Source of the DNA: Zygnema circumcarinatum
Lineage: Eukaryota > Streptophyta > Zygnematophyceae > Zygnematales > Zygnemataceae
Direction of reading: 5' to 3'
Assembly (NCBI GenBank): GCA_037447605.1
Contig: CM074818.1
Span: 1,322,170-1,386,169 of the forward strand
Length of the DNA stretch: 64,000 nt
The translations under genes were made by a program, and so were the position numbers. Below, piece after piece: positions 26,226-39,100 of the stretch (its first letter is position 1; the number at the start of each line of letters is the position of its first letter). The notes below the pieces were generated by a model. The model searched no databases. It had not been told where the DNA came from and worked only from the letters and a program-made list of their open reading frames with translations.

Positions 26226-26804
26226 AGGGCGTGTCAGACTTAACAAAATGTTACGAATATCGAGTTTTTAGTATTACGAGAATCGAGGTTACTAAGTACT
26301 AAAAATCATCGCGCCCCCGAACCTAAACCGAACCGAACGGAAGTCAACTGTACTAAGTCAACGGGTCAACGTTGCGAAGATTGACCCGTGGGGTTTACTG
26401 AAATTGCATTTCTTCGCACGATTTTGTTCGCACCCAAAAGAGGCGCCGAAATGGACGTGCGAAGAAAATACTGGCGAGAATCGCGTCAACGTGACGTCAT
26501 GGTTGTTTTCCCGGCTTCCCGCCCGCGCCCGCGCCCGCCCGTGACGCGCAACACGACACACCGACAAGCGGTCTCCGCGCGCCGCGCCGGCGCTGTTTCT
26601 AAGTTTGAGGGCCCCGCGCGAGGGCGAAGTTGCGAAGACGGCGTTTGGAGAAGTGCGAAGACGGCGATCGCGGAGTGCGAACAGGACCGCGCCGCGAGTG
26701 CGAAAAACTAGGCTCGGGAATTTTAGTTTTACTGACGTTGACTCGAAATGTTACGAATATCGAGTTTTTAGTATTACGAGAATTTTTTAAGTCTGACACG
26801 CCCT
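26226..26804. mobile_element. Short TIR element (MITE-like), copy 1
   Basis: The ends are AGGGCGTGTCAGACTTAA and its exact complement, flanked on both sides by ATT, a 3-bp target duplication. Inside each end lies a direct (not inverted) repeat of about 37 bp containing TGTTACGAATATCGAG. Copy 2 at 43928-44508 is about 97% identical by eye. A frame of about 107 codons (26388-26711) is shared with copy 2 but looks like GC-rich noise. No transposase was recognised; the superfamily is undecided (PIF/Harbinger and CACTA elements also make 3-bp duplications). Confidence 0.85.
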
Positions 26805-27066
26805 ATTGTAGGGAATGGCAAAAGTCCGTACAAGGGACTTTTAGAGTTTCAGATTTCAGAATTAGAACGTTCTAAGATTTAAAAGTTGCAGAGTTTTAGA
26901 ACACTTTTAGAACCGCGGTACGACCATCAAAATTGAACTGCGTGTACGGTCGTACGGTTGGCGAATTGGCGCTGACCCGTCGGGGAGCCTGCCGTATGAC
27001 CGTACGACCATGAGGCGGTACAGTACTTGCGTTCTGGAAGTGTTTTATAAAACGGCCTGACTTTAA

Positions 27067-28011
27067 GGGTAGTGATATTTCCACCCCTTTTTTGGATCCA
27101 AACACCCCTTCCCGGCCGGGCAGAGTTCAAAAAGGATTAAAAACGGAAAATGCTTTTTTCACACCTTTTTGGAATCGATACCACCGTCCATCGGTAGATT
27201 TTATTTCTGCGAAACAAGGAAAATGATAACCCGTCACCCCATTTGAATATCCCGCCTACCTGAATTTTTTTTCACGCGTGCGGTCAATCGCAGCCGTCGA
27301 TTCCCTCGCAGATCGCAAACGGCAGATCACTATTTGATCGGCAGCCGGGCTCGGTCACAGCGCATGGCACGTGCCCACGTATCCCGCCAAAGTCCTCTCA
27401 AGAGTTTGTCCGTACAAATGTCGTACGGTCACAACTTGAGGAACCCAAAATTTCGTACATTGAGATCTTAGACCAATCAAAATTTTCCACGTCAAAAACG
27501 TAGCACGTGGCAGATGTTTATTGGCTGGAAACTAACAATGACGAGATCTCGGGCTGAAGGACGCGCGCACTCGCACGTGCGATATGGCTTTGACGGGACT
27601 CGTGGGCGCTTTCCATTCGCTAAGATCGAGGCCGCCTGCAGATCGAACGGTGATCTGCAGTGGTGTGATCTGGGAGGGAATCGACAGCTGCGATTGACAC
27701 GCACGTGTAAAGGACGGACACCCGCGAACGATCTCGTGGCGGACGGATCTTCCGCTCCGAGCGGATTCGGGCAGGCAGATATTTCTTTCCCTCAAAAAAA
27801 AAATTCAGGGAGGCGGGATACAGTATTCAAAATGCGGTAACGGGGTATCATTTTCCTTGGTTAGCAAAAATAAAATCAGCCGACGGGAGAAGGTGGGTAT
27901 CGATTCCAAAAAGGTGTGAAAAAAGCATTTTCTGTTTTTAATCCCTTTTGAAATCTGCCCGGCCGGGAAGGGGTGTTTGGATCCAAAAAAGGGGTGGAAA
28001 TATCACTACCC
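27067..28011. mobile_element. Foldback / Mutator- or hAT-like element with 8-bp target duplication, related to the 24.7-kb element
   Basis: The ends read GGGTAGTGATATTTCCACCCC and its complement. GACTTTAA occurs exactly at 27059-27066 and 28012-28019, an 8-bp target duplication. The inverted arms are several hundred bp long; the left arm lacks about 90 bp that the right arm has. The right arm's CGATCTCGTGGCGGACGGAT segment is also present in the element at 24.7 kb, and the centres share a segment in opposite orientation, so the two belong to one family. No transposase gene is present. Confidence 0.87.
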
Positions 28012-28125
28012 GACTTTAAAAGCTTTTCGTGCCCCGGCCATGGTCCCCCCCGGGGAATGTCCTTGCCCCCGTGCCTCCAACCCTAATTTTAGCGCTACAG
28101 AGGCTCCTTGTGCAGCAGGCTGACC

Positions 28126-30759
28126 ATGGCGGGCTTTTGCGGCGCCATGGCTGGGAATCACCTTCCTCTGTCTTTGCCTTTGTCTGCAGCAGACGTAAAG
28201 AGTGTGCTCGTTTCTGGAGTTTTTGCTGATGACGGCCATGTCCGCCATAGCTGGGGGTTGGGGAGAGGGAGGGTCGGCTTGTTGAGACCTTCTCTTTGTT
28301 GTAGGAGATTCGTACATATTAGATTCGCCAAAGCGCAGGGATGTGGGGAGCAACTTCTGGAAAAGAAGGAGATGAATGGTGAGTTGGACTTGCAACCTCT
28401 GTGAATCTGTTTATCATGCTTCTGCAATTCTTCCATCGAAGTTTATGTTAATTGATGTCCGTAGCTGAACTCACAAGATCAGCGTACTCAGGGCAAACTT
28501 TTGATTTTGATGCTAAGCTTGGTGGAAGTCGAACTCTCGCGTGGCCCGTAGAGAGGCTTTTGGCGAGAGCAGTTTTAGTAACACCCCAGCCCTTTCTGCG
28601 TTCGCTTTGTTTTCCATTTTTCGTTGGCGCTGCATTTCTGGCGTCCTATGACCTTTTGAGCTGACTGGAAATTTCTGCGCCCTGCAGGGTTTGCTGATGA
28701 TGCCTCCTCCTGAATTGCAGCTGAGGGCGGCCGTGGAATCGCTATCGATAAGGAAATTAGCAACGGCGCGGTTTTGACACAGTTACATAACGTCTCGTGC
28801 CCCTCTGTTGCTCAAGCCGGTGAGGTTTTCAGCCTGCTGGGGTTGCATTCGAATGAATACAAGGAGAGGCCGAGGGCAGTTTAGGGAATGTTTATATAGG
28901 CTTCTATTTTGTCTCTCGCCTCAAGAGATGAACCTTTTCCCACTTGAGAGCTGAAATCGGACTGTTCATTCAGTTTCTAGATGTGGAATGGTCGCGCGGT
29001 AGATTCCCCAAGCTGCTCAGGATAGTAGAGGCTGCTCTATAGACAGGGTTTTTTGTCTTCTGCCCTTTACTTTTAGGCATATGCTATGATGACCCTGGTT
29101 CTCTGGAACACTCCGTTTTTGCATGTCGCTCTCGATTGAATGTTGCAGATTCATACCGCTCAGATTCACTTGACTGGAGAGAAGCCGAACGTGATTCGTA
29201 CCTTTGTACGTTTGGTGCGAAGAAGCACATTGACCGGACAAGTGTTCAAAACTCTGCGTCTTTGGGCGCTGTGCGTGGCGAACATCCAAGAGAAGTGTCA
29301 ATGTCTTCTCAACAGTGGCGAAGAGTGGCGGCTTCACTGCTGCCTGTATTGCTGATGGTCGCCATGATTGGCCAGCCGCCTCCTTCATCTCTACAAACGT
29401 TTGAAAACGTGCCACAGCTACTCTCAGGTCCTGCTATACTGCACTCTCCGTTCGTCTTTTTTACTGCCTCGCTCCTTTTTGCTTCTCCTGTCACGCTGCC
29501 TAGCCTTGTGTACCTATGGATTGTTGCGGAAGCCCATTGTCAAGTGCATCCCCATATCCAGATGTGAATTGTACCGCGGAGGGAGGGTGTTTCTGGACAA
29601 CAGAGGATGACAAAAAACCCATGAGGATTCAAAGGCCCAAATCCGCCAAAGCTGAGACCTGCACGAGGAAGTGCGTCGCAACTTGCATTCGCGGTGGAGC
29701 GGGAGCTCCTGGAGAGGGACCTCTCAACGTAAGGAGGTGAGGATATCGACGTGCATTAACACCTCAGGAAGTCAGGAATTGGAAAGAAGGTGCAAGATGA
29801 AACCTTCTGGTAGGGGTGCAACAATAGGATTTACAGTGATCTAATCTGCAAAAGTGTAGGTGAGAAAATGAGAGAATAGATACGCTCCTTGTTGTTTCAA
29901 AGTTTTGAAGCAGGGGAAATAAGTGACAGAATCACTACAGCAGCCCTAGAATCCTTCATCTGGAGCACACTAGACGAGCTACAGACAGATTTTTTTTTTT
30001 TTTCAATTGGCATCAGCACATTCCATTTTGAGCTTTGCCTAACATGGGTTGTTCTGTGGAGTCAAGTAAGAAGGTGTTTAGGTTGAGAGGATGCTGAGTC
30101 TATTTCGCTTCTTTTTTTTTTTCGATTGCCCTGTTTTAATAGCTGCTGATGGTTACTTTGTTGCTTTGTGCTTGTAGGCCCTTGGTGGTTTTTAAGGAAG
30201 GCTTCCGTACACGCAAGTACTGGTCAGTGCGCTATGATCACTAAGGCAATAATTATTAGCAGCTTCATGATGTTTCAAATGCCAACTTTTTGCTGTACGT
30301 CTGCCCTTCCTTTTATCAGACAGCTTATTGCAGCGCTAACCACTCTTACTGAACACCGCTTTGTTTATTTTTTCCAAAATGATGAGGCAGGAATGTTGCC
30401 AATCTCGCTTTTGTCACTCTTAAAATGCTGAACAGAAAATCCATTTGAGGAACTGACGTGGTCGAACGGTTGCCATAATCAGTTACTGCAACGCAGTAGT
30501 TTCGAACTTCTGTAGTTTGTGTTTCCCGGGACACGGACATTTATCTTTACAATGTAGTCCATAATGCTAGTAATCGACACCTGTAGGGTTTGGAGGTCAG
30601 GAGGGGGAGGGGTGGTCGGTTGGTATTGTGTTGCTGATGGCAGTCAAGACTCCCACATGGGCACTAACGCGAAACGCCCTATCGTCTTCACTTCCTTGCA
30701 GCCTTGTAGAGTGCAGTGACATTTGCAACCTCATAGATGGCAGAGACGATGGGCCTTAA
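28126..30759 (+). CDS. Conserved plant protein of unknown function, predicted plastid, Cys-rich C-terminus
   Basis: Five exons in phase: 28126-28378, 29149-29427, 29562-29736, 30178-30222, 30702-30759 (269 aa). The first about 80 residues lack a dense acidic run and look like a plastid transit region. QWRRVAASLLPVLLMVAMIG (in exon 2) is one hydrophobic segment behind a twin arginine, which could be a membrane anchor or a thylakoid-type signal. The C-terminal half is strongly conserved-looking: CTRKCVATCIRGG, GEGPLNVRRPLVVFKEGFRT and a final CLVECSDICNLI followed by an acidic end. I recall this Cys block from plant plastid proteins without an assigned function and cannot name the family. The six Cys in CxxxCxxxC and CxxxCxxxxC arrangements suggest disulfides or metal binding (inference). 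Confidence 0.8.
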
Positions 30760-31964
30760 AGCTTACGGCTATCGGATGCAGTTTATCGCTCACATCGGCC
30801 ATTCACCATCCTTGAAAGTTGTACAAGAAAGAAGAAGATCGGCTCATTTGCAGAAGGAGCCCATAGATAGATGGCGTGAGGAAGCAGCTCTTCCTCGCCA
30901 GGGCTCAGTGATAGCTTACAACAAATGAGATGATCTGGAGGGTCCTGGTGATCTGTGAAAGAAACAGATGCGCAGCTTTTTGGGTGTTTATACCTTTTGC
31001 CAATCTGCCAAGAAGAACCGCGTGTGGGCACGCATGAGGAAGCGTGATTGTGAAGTGAGCTGTCGACTGTGGCGCAGTGACTCTACTCGACACACGGAGC
31101 AAGGCCTGGCTGGCTTTGGTTCGATACGGTTTCTCGAAGGCGTGTTCCCACGCTTCGTATATGGCCATTCTGAAGGAACTGAAGCTGGTCATGAAGGATC
31201 GTCAAAAGTTCTGAGCGTAGTGCCAGGGCTAGCAGCATTGTTTGCCCAGTTGGGTTTTCAGTATTGAATGGTAACGTTTCTGGAGTCGCAGCCACGGCGA
31301 TTTCCGTTTCAGCTTGTTACGGAAGGACAGGTTGCGAACTGTCCTCGTGTTGAAACGTTCGTACATTGCTCTGCGCATGTTCTATGGCCTCCATGCGTTA
31401 CCCCATTGTAGTGAACTAGCAGTGGACTGCCAGCGAAGTAAGATTTTGACGTTTCCGTTTTTCAGTTCTTGTTCATTCCTCGAATCATTTCCCTTGGCAG
31501 AAGCTGTGGCTGTAGTAGCTGCATGAATTGGGAGTTCTTGAGGAAATGCCCTTGTTGACATGAAATTTGCCCAAATTATAAAAGTAGAGGAATTGGTGAC
31601 AAAAAGAAGGAATCCTTCTTAAGCAAACAGGCGCAGGCCTCGTCATGGAACAAAAGCATTCAGGCAGAGAGCCTCATCCAACTCGGTCCAATGTGCTAAG
31701 CAGAAGCGATTTACAAAACAAAGGCTGATGGAGGGCCAATTCGTCGGCCCACGCATTAAAGAGGAGTTTATTACATATAAGAACTGATTTCCTAAAAAAA
31801 AGAAAAATGCGGAGGGACTTTGTAGCTGGCACCTAACTCAACAACGATGGGCCGCCCAGGCCCTTAAAGCAGCCATACGACTCCCATGCAATCACATGAT
31901 CCTCCACACAAAAAAATCATGTCGAGCAATTCTATACAATGTGGAGGCAAAAAAAATATAAAAA
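30760..31964. other. Convergent 3' intergenic region
   Basis: Lies between the 3' ends of the plastid-protein gene and the transporter gene. I see no gene or terminally bounded repeat. Reading frames up to about 99 codons occur on both strands without recognisable motifs. Confidence 0.45.
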
Positions 31965-34900
31965 TTAATCTTCGGACATACTCAGAAGGGGCCCAACAAT
32001 ATCGTCGGTCTGAATCCGCTCATAAGTCAATGTGTTCGGATCGCGCGCCTCCACCCCTGCGTGGAATTGGCCGTACACGGCGTACACCAATACCGCCAAA
32101 AGGGTGACCACGACCATTCGAATCCAAGCCTCCACGTGCATCTGAGGGATCGGCCCTGCCCAGAGTTAGCTTAAGCCGCCTAAAGAAGGAAAGCAGAGGG
32201 GGGGTGGGGGGGGGGTGGCCTTTATTTGCGTCATGGTGTCACTCACCTGAGCCACAAGGTAGAGGTTGAATGCCATCCCTACAACCGGCAGAACGGGGAC
32301 CAACGGGCAAGCAAAACCCGGAGCTGGCACGTATACCTGCAATGCAGACAATAGTGATTCAGAGAGACTATAGCCGCCGCACTGACGGATGGAGGCGAAA
32401 GGACAAGCAGGGAAGAAGGTATTCTAGCAGAAGTCAGAAGGCAGGCACTGACCTGGCGCCAGTAGAGTGGTCCTAGTGGAGCGAGGGTCAGCAGGAAAAC
32501 AAGGACGGTAACCCACGTAGGGGCTCCAAACCGAGTGGTAATTCCGCCAAAAAAGGAGAAAAACGCCGTCGCTCCGGTCATAACAATCGCTTCATCCCAT
32601 CTTCTAATTGCTCCAATGTGGCCGTCCCCCAGGAAGAGGCCTTTCGGGTTATGTTCAATCCGCAATACCACAACACAGATACAGACGAGAGAATAGCTGA
32701 TCTGCACATAAGAAGGTAGCATCCTGATCAATAAAAAAAGGCTGATCCTACTTCGCATAGGTCCAATATGCTCCGCTGCTGTGTGAAGGGCAAAAGTCGA
32801 AGGAAAAACAAGCGGCTTACCAGCACACCAACTGAAAGGATGTGAGAGAGTGCTTTAACGTTGAAAAAGGCAGCCATGGTGGCAGCAATGCAGCCCACGA
32901 GGATCTGTGCTCGCATGGGAGTATGCCGAGTAGGACTAACGGCCGCAATTCCTTTGGGGAAAAATCCATCTCTTCCAAGAGCCATGTAAAGTCTCGCCTA
33001 AAAACATCATCACCAAGCCCAGAGCATGATCATTAGCAAGCTCGATGATTGCACGTATTGAGCAATGTATAAGGGCAAAAGAGAAGTTTGCTTTCTTAAA
33101 ATGTCTCCTAGCATCCTGCACGGCTCCAACAACAACAAACCCGAAACGTATCCAGAGCAGCATTCACACCTGGACGTAGAGCCCGGCGAGAAGGGTCGTG
33201 GTAAGGCCCACCACTGCTCCAAGATCAATCAGACCTCCCACAAAGTACAGCCCTTTGGCAGCAAAGGCAGAGGCAAGAGGAGCATTGGGGTCCAACTGGC
33301 TGTACGGCAGCATGCCTGTGACCACCGCGCTCACTCCCACATACAGTGCCGCGCACACTCCCAGGGACACCAATATGCCAATAGGGAGGTCCCTCTGCGA
33401 ATTATCGAACATGGAAGATATGTTTTTACTTCAAAAATGAGCGTCGGCGTGGAAACCATCATCCATGCTAACGGTGAATGTTGAGTTTGTTTATTTCTAT
33501 GGTTGTGGCGTTTCTGGCTAAGAAGGCGGACCTGAGGATTTTTGCTCTCCTCCGCAGTGTTCGCCACTGCATCGAAGCCGACATAGGAGAAGAACACCAC
33601 ACTCGCTGCAGAAAAAATGGCTTGATAGCCGTTAGGGAAATAGGGCTGCCAGTTGCTCGGCACCACTTCCAATGAGCCTGCTCCAATGACCAGCAATACA
33701 ATGAGCACCTGCCAGGCCAACCACAGGAAAGACGATAAACTGTTCAGAAATCCAGAAACAAAATGGCTTACCTGCAGGTTCAGGCCAATGGGCTCTTCTT
33801 GCCAAGGAGATTCTTCACAAGATACTGGAATGCCAGGCAAAGAAGAACTGCAAAGAATCAGGGGCTGTTGCTGGTGTCAAGTAAGACCATGCATGCCGCT
33901 AAATGTGGGCTCCACAAATAAACTGCCAGAGCTTACTCTGTCCGACAGCCTGATAGTGTGTGCCTTTCGTTTTGGCATTCTGTATTGTGACTTCAGACTG
34001 AACCCTCGTCAGTCAAAGCGTATCTGAATGCAACTTTCCCGTGACGATCAAGCTAGACACATGGCTTTTGAGCCAATGAAGCTACCCTCAAAACGTATAC
34101 GCTCTGGAAAAAAAATGAACGCTGACAAAAAAATCCGTATAAAGGCGATGCAAACGCACAGATTGAGGAATTCATGGGCGACTTTTGTTCCGACAGGGAC
34201 AGATGTTTGGTTAAATAGAAGGAATTGAATGTAATTGAACACAAAAAAGGGAAAGCGTAAATGCGCACCTTAAGCAGGGTCATTATGCCATTGACTGTCG
34301 AGGACTCCCGAACGCCTCTGCAGAGGATGACTGTGAGGGCGAAAAGAAGGAGAGGTGCCAGCAGGTTAAAAGAGATGTAGCCATGGAGCAGAGGCATGCT
34401 GTCCGGCGAAAGGTACGCTGGCAGCCATGCTTTTGTTGCTGGAAATAGTTGAATGAGCAGAGTGGAGAGGTGACTTGCAAGACTGCGTGCAATGGTTGCA
34501 GCGCCTATGTGGTAGTCGAGCATAAGATGGCAGAAGAGTATAAAGGCCACGAGCTCTCCAAATGCGGCATATGCGTACAGATAAGCGCCTCCAACAAGGC
34601 CCGGAAAGCGCGCAGAGAGCTCGGCGTAGCAGAGGGCGTTTACCACGCATGCGAGCCCTGCAAGGGCAAAGCTGAGAGTAACAGCTGTGCCCTCCCGCAG
34701 GCAGCCAGCACAAAAAACATCGCGAAACGGTATATTAGCTGTTCTCCGCTCTACTTCCATGCTGGAAAATCATACCACTCGAACAACTCTAACGTCCCTG
34801 CGGCAGCAGCACCTTGCTCTGCAGTACCTGGTCCTGCGTCGCGTGCTGCGACACCCGTGATCACAAAGATCCCGGAGCCTATGGACGCTCCTATACCCAG

Positions 34901-35077
34901 AAGAATGAGGTCGACGAGCCCCAGGCTGCGCTCCAGCCTCCTCCCACTCCCTTCTGCCGCAGGGGGGGGCGCTACCGCCTCCGCGCCCTCAGCAAACACC
35001 GCCTGAGAGGGCACCTTCACGCGCCGCGCAGCGCTCCAGAAGGCCGCCCATGAAGAAACCTCGCTGCTTTCCGCCAT
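31965..35077 (-). CDS. Plant cationic amino-acid transporter (CAT, APC superfamily)
   Basis: Eight exons on the minus strand: 35077-34828, 34738-34269, 33708-33532, 33394-33170, 32997-32821, 32701-32453, 32336-32247, 32141-31965 (604 aa, usual for plant CATs). The start of TM1 is LILLGIGASIGSGIFVITG, the substrate-binding helix break of APC transporters. Further CAT landmarks are VVFFSYVGFDAVANTAEESK, RDLPIGILVSLGVC, and the C-terminal hydrophobic group ending VVVTLLAVLVYAVYGQ. About 14 membrane helices are expected. CATs move arginine, lysine and related amino acids across the plasma membrane, tonoplast or plastid envelope; location here is not decidable. The exon 2 acceptor at 34738 is inferred: it is the only phase-compatible one seen and adds about 16 residues (with PFRDVFCAGCLREG) between TM1 and TM2 not expected in the family. 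Confidence 0.93.
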
Positions 35078-36177
35078 GGCTGCCAGAGCGGACACGTGGC
35101 AGCACCAGGGGGCTGTGAGAGAGCCCTTTGAAGTTTCTGCAGCAGGGGAGGAGGGGAGGGCAGGGGGGAGATAAATGACGTCATCGCGTAAACTGACCTG
35201 CGGACAGCGGACTGGCGACTGGCGAGGTCGCGGCGCGTCAATTGTACGGCGTTTGTACGGTTTGTATTGTGTGTACGGTCAGTACGGTACTGCCAGCCAA
35301 TCACGGCGATCGGAACCATATCGCTATTCGCAGACATCGTATCGAATATTTGGAATTTTTCTCGATACCAGATTCAAAACTGACGATATTTTATGGAATT
35401 ACTATGTACACACCTTTTGTCTAGATACACACTAAAAAAACCCAACACCCTAAAAAGCCTAAAATAAAATCTGACAGGCCAAAAAAAAGGTGTATGTCTA
35501 TACATCAAAGGTGTGAAAATAGCACTTTCCATATTTTATGAAATATTGTGATATTTGGCGATATATCATGAAACTGACAAGTATCGATGTACTGAGCCGA
35601 CATCACGTGGCGCATGCATGACAAAACTGAAAATCTTGCCGAACGCGGAAAGCCGACAATAAGCGCTTGACACTTGGCGAATCCCATCAGAATCCCGACA
35701 AATCGGACACGTGGCGAATCCAAGACAAAGCCCGTGACGTATTCCCCCAATTTCATCTCGCAACTGATCATGACACGTGTCGTACTTCCTAAACCTCTTA
35801 CAATCTGACACGTGGCTGTCATGACAGAAAACCTGAAGCCCTGAAATCTCGCAAGCGGCAATCCAACGGCCAAAAAAGTTCCTACTCGACACGTGGCTGA
35901 ATCGCGATCAAAGTTCTTGAAGACAGTGATCCTGTACAAACGCTTGTACGGACGCGAGCTAGCTCTTACAGTTTTTTGTCACGGCTGCTGTCACTGCTTC
36001 GGCGGCTCACTGCAGCTGCAGCTCTTGCTTGCGTTGGTCCGGCCCGGCATTGTTTGAGGTCGAGCAGCTGCTGGACAAGAGAAAATCATGAACAGATGTA
36101 GACTTGGTCATGTGTTTTTAAGGATTGCAGTGGTGTAACAAGGCTGACGATGCTGGAATCTGCTACAGGACATCGCT
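35078..36177. promoter_or_regulatory. Divergent promoter region with repeated ACGTGGC/G-box motifs
   Basis: This stretch separates the divergently transcribed CAT and CNOT9-like genes. Between 35600 and 35900 the word GACACGTGGC or a near match occurs about five times (near 35603, 35705, 35772, 35808, 35888), spaced irregularly by 35-100 bp inside a degenerate repeat. ACGTGGC is the core of G-boxes and ABA-response elements. Next to the CAT start are several GTACGG words (35223-35295). An AG just upstream of the CNOT9-like ATG suggests a 5' UTR intron. Confidence 0.55.
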
Positions 36178-39100
36178 ATGGAATTTTCTGGATGTTCTGA
36201 CGACTCTCGTGCATTTCATGTCCTTGATCCGGAATGGATTTTGCGTCGTAAAAAACGAGGTGGCCGGAAAAACAAAGGAAATGCTCCCTTGAAGAAGCCT
36301 CCCGACATTTCTGAACTCGTTTTGGAACTGCAGGATCAAGAACGACGGGAAAATGCACTGCGATGCTTGAATGGATATCTGAATGATGTAATGTTTTCTG
36401 GACTATGATTTTGCGACGTGCATTGTAATGAACAAGACATTGCATTCTGGCTGTGGTATGATCACCTGAGACTTCAGCATTTCCATTTGCGAGGAGTTCA
36501 AGGTTTTCTCTCACAAGAAAAACCAAAAATGAAATTAAAATTGCCATCACATCGCTTGCAGTTGCGGGAGGAGGATCAGGAAAGATATTTATCAGTTGCA
36601 ATGACTGTCTATCACTCCTTCGGCACTCTAGCAATCTTGATTCAAGTGCGTTTTCTGCATTTTTTTTCTGGCATGGTTTTCAGTTTGAAGGAGCTCTTGA
36701 TCTAACAGGACTAACGGGCTTCCCTCAACATGCAAACAGGCTCCCTATTGATAGCACATCTGGTGCCACTGAAGTATGGCGTGCTCAGGAAAAAGTTTCA
36801 GAAACTGAAAGATTTCACAATATTGAGAGTGACACCGTTGCATTGTGACACATGACATTCCAATATTGTAAGTGCATTCCAGGAAGTATTTTGGCTGAAT
36901 TTTGTTCGTGTTCAACAAAGCCGGTTGGCAAAAGGATGATTTGTGCAGGAGCTTGTGTCAGCTTATCCTGCAGCTTCCGACGGAGAGCTTACAGTTCGCG
37001 GTGCAAAGCGCGTGGCCAATGTCTTGAGCCTCTTCCAAGTGCGTACTACTCTCGTCCCTTGCAGGCCTGATAGAGTCAAATATGCGGAAAGGAAAATCGT
37101 ACTGCACCTCCTGACTTCACGTAGATGCAATCTGGTCCACTCTGATGGCATACGTTGTCGAGCATGCTAAAGAGCTGGCACAGTCGTTCAGCTTGCAACT
37201 GCCAGATTCTCTATAGATTGCCTTTAGTTTTTTTGCATCCATGGAGTACAATAGAAGCCTGATGCTAGAAGTCGAACTACGAAATTGAGACCTGCAGCAG
37301 TCAGCTTCTCTGTTCCATTAGCTCAGTCTCAGGCGATAAATGTGTGTCTGACCAGGCTTTGGCTTATAACGAGGAGACCAGAATGCAGTTGTTAAAAGGT
37401 CAGAGCATATCCATCCCTGAATGGTCCATTTCGCAGCAGTCCAAGTTTTCTTTTGGTCGACCCTGGGAAACATGTGCACCAAGGAAAGCCAAGATTGTGT
37501 ACCTTTTGATCAAAGGAAAGTTAAGTACCATACTGTAATAAAAACCCTTCGACAACTGGAGGTAAAGGTAAGTAATGTGCCATTCAGAGCAGTGGCTCAT
37601 ATGGAACGCATTAGCGTGTAGTAAGCTGCGTGTTTTTATACAGCAAGTGAGAATTTAAATTCTCACCGTCTGAGTCTTGAATGCAGCCAAGATTCCTTGT
37701 CTCTTCTTACCATTCCTTAGTTCAATAAAGGATTCGGAAAATGAGCCGGGGGAAATCGTGCGAATTGCGACTCTGTCTGTTATCGCCACGTTTTGCCAGG
37801 TATATGAACGTAAAAAGCTCTCACATTGTGTGGTATCCGATTTATAAGGTATCCAATGTCTCACTGACAAAATGATGTATGCTTGTGGAACGATGGTCGT
37901 CTGACTTGACCTACATTGCCGTACCTGTACATAGCGTATCTAATTGCTTTTCAGGAGGACTTGCATGTTCTACACCAGCCGCAGGAGTCAATGGTCTTGA
38001 ACTGGGCAACCGAGAGCAATGTACTCGGAGACTGCTTATATGCTGCCTGCCACGGGGCGGAAGTTTCACAAACGGTAATTCGTGCCAACAGTCCTTCGTT
38101 GCATTCAGGTCATCGATGCCAATGTTAGCAAAGAGGCAGGAGGCTCTATGTACTCTACGTAGAAAATGGGCATGTCACTAACAGGGAAGCAGCGGCATCT
38201 CACACCAGATGGCGCTCTTCATTGTGGAGCTAATTCTTCAGCAAGATCAGGGTTTGGCATATGTTTGCAAATCACCCGACCTTCTTCAAACTAGCATTTC
38301 AACAATGGCTACTTTGGTAAGGCGTAAATTTGATGAGGTCGTTGATCTGACCTTTAAGAAGCTGTTAAAGGCATTGTTACTTTTATGATCACATGTACGG
38401 TAAACAACTGTCGATGCTGCCTTTTCGTCAAAAGCGCCACCTATCCTGCATCATCGTCAGCGCCTTGACTTCAAAAGATGACTGGTTGGATTATCATTTT
38501 TAATATTTTGCTGCTGTCTCTGGCCAAGATAATCATTGCCGTAATCTCAAGCCTTCATATACATCTGCGATGCAGCAAAATGCAATCGAGACGGCACTAA
38601 CTCTATGCAAGACGCTGTACAGGTGGAGAGATCAGCAGCAAACGTGAACAGCTCTGTCCGTCCGCTCATTCATGTTTTGAGGTGCTTTCGCCTCTTTTGC
38701 AGAGATCCAAGGTACTTTACGAGTAAAAAACGGAGCTCAGGCAACATGCTTGCAATGCATGTATGACATTGAAGAGGTCACATAATATTACGTTCATGTA
38801 GCACGTAGCATCATCTTCTACTAGTGAATGATTCTGGTGCCATGTTGCTGCTTCGTATCATAACTTACCTTCTGATCTATGCACAAGGAAATCGTCAGGG
38901 GTTTGCAACATCTCACAGAACATCTGCCAATCCAGCTCCAAGATGACACGTTTTCAACACTGAGCCAGGTAAATTACAAATGCTCAACTGTGTTAATGCT
39001 TGGCAAACTCAACAGGGTAACTTGCGTGCCAAAAACGATGCCTAATAATCTCCCTTGAGTCTGATGCCACCCTAACAATGCGTGCTGAGGTTCTAAACCT

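Noticed and set aside
37415-37571. Possible exon of the divergent CNOT9-like gene
   Set aside because: An exon at 37687-37799 gives an exact-length match to CNOT9 in the right phase, so this part is intron.
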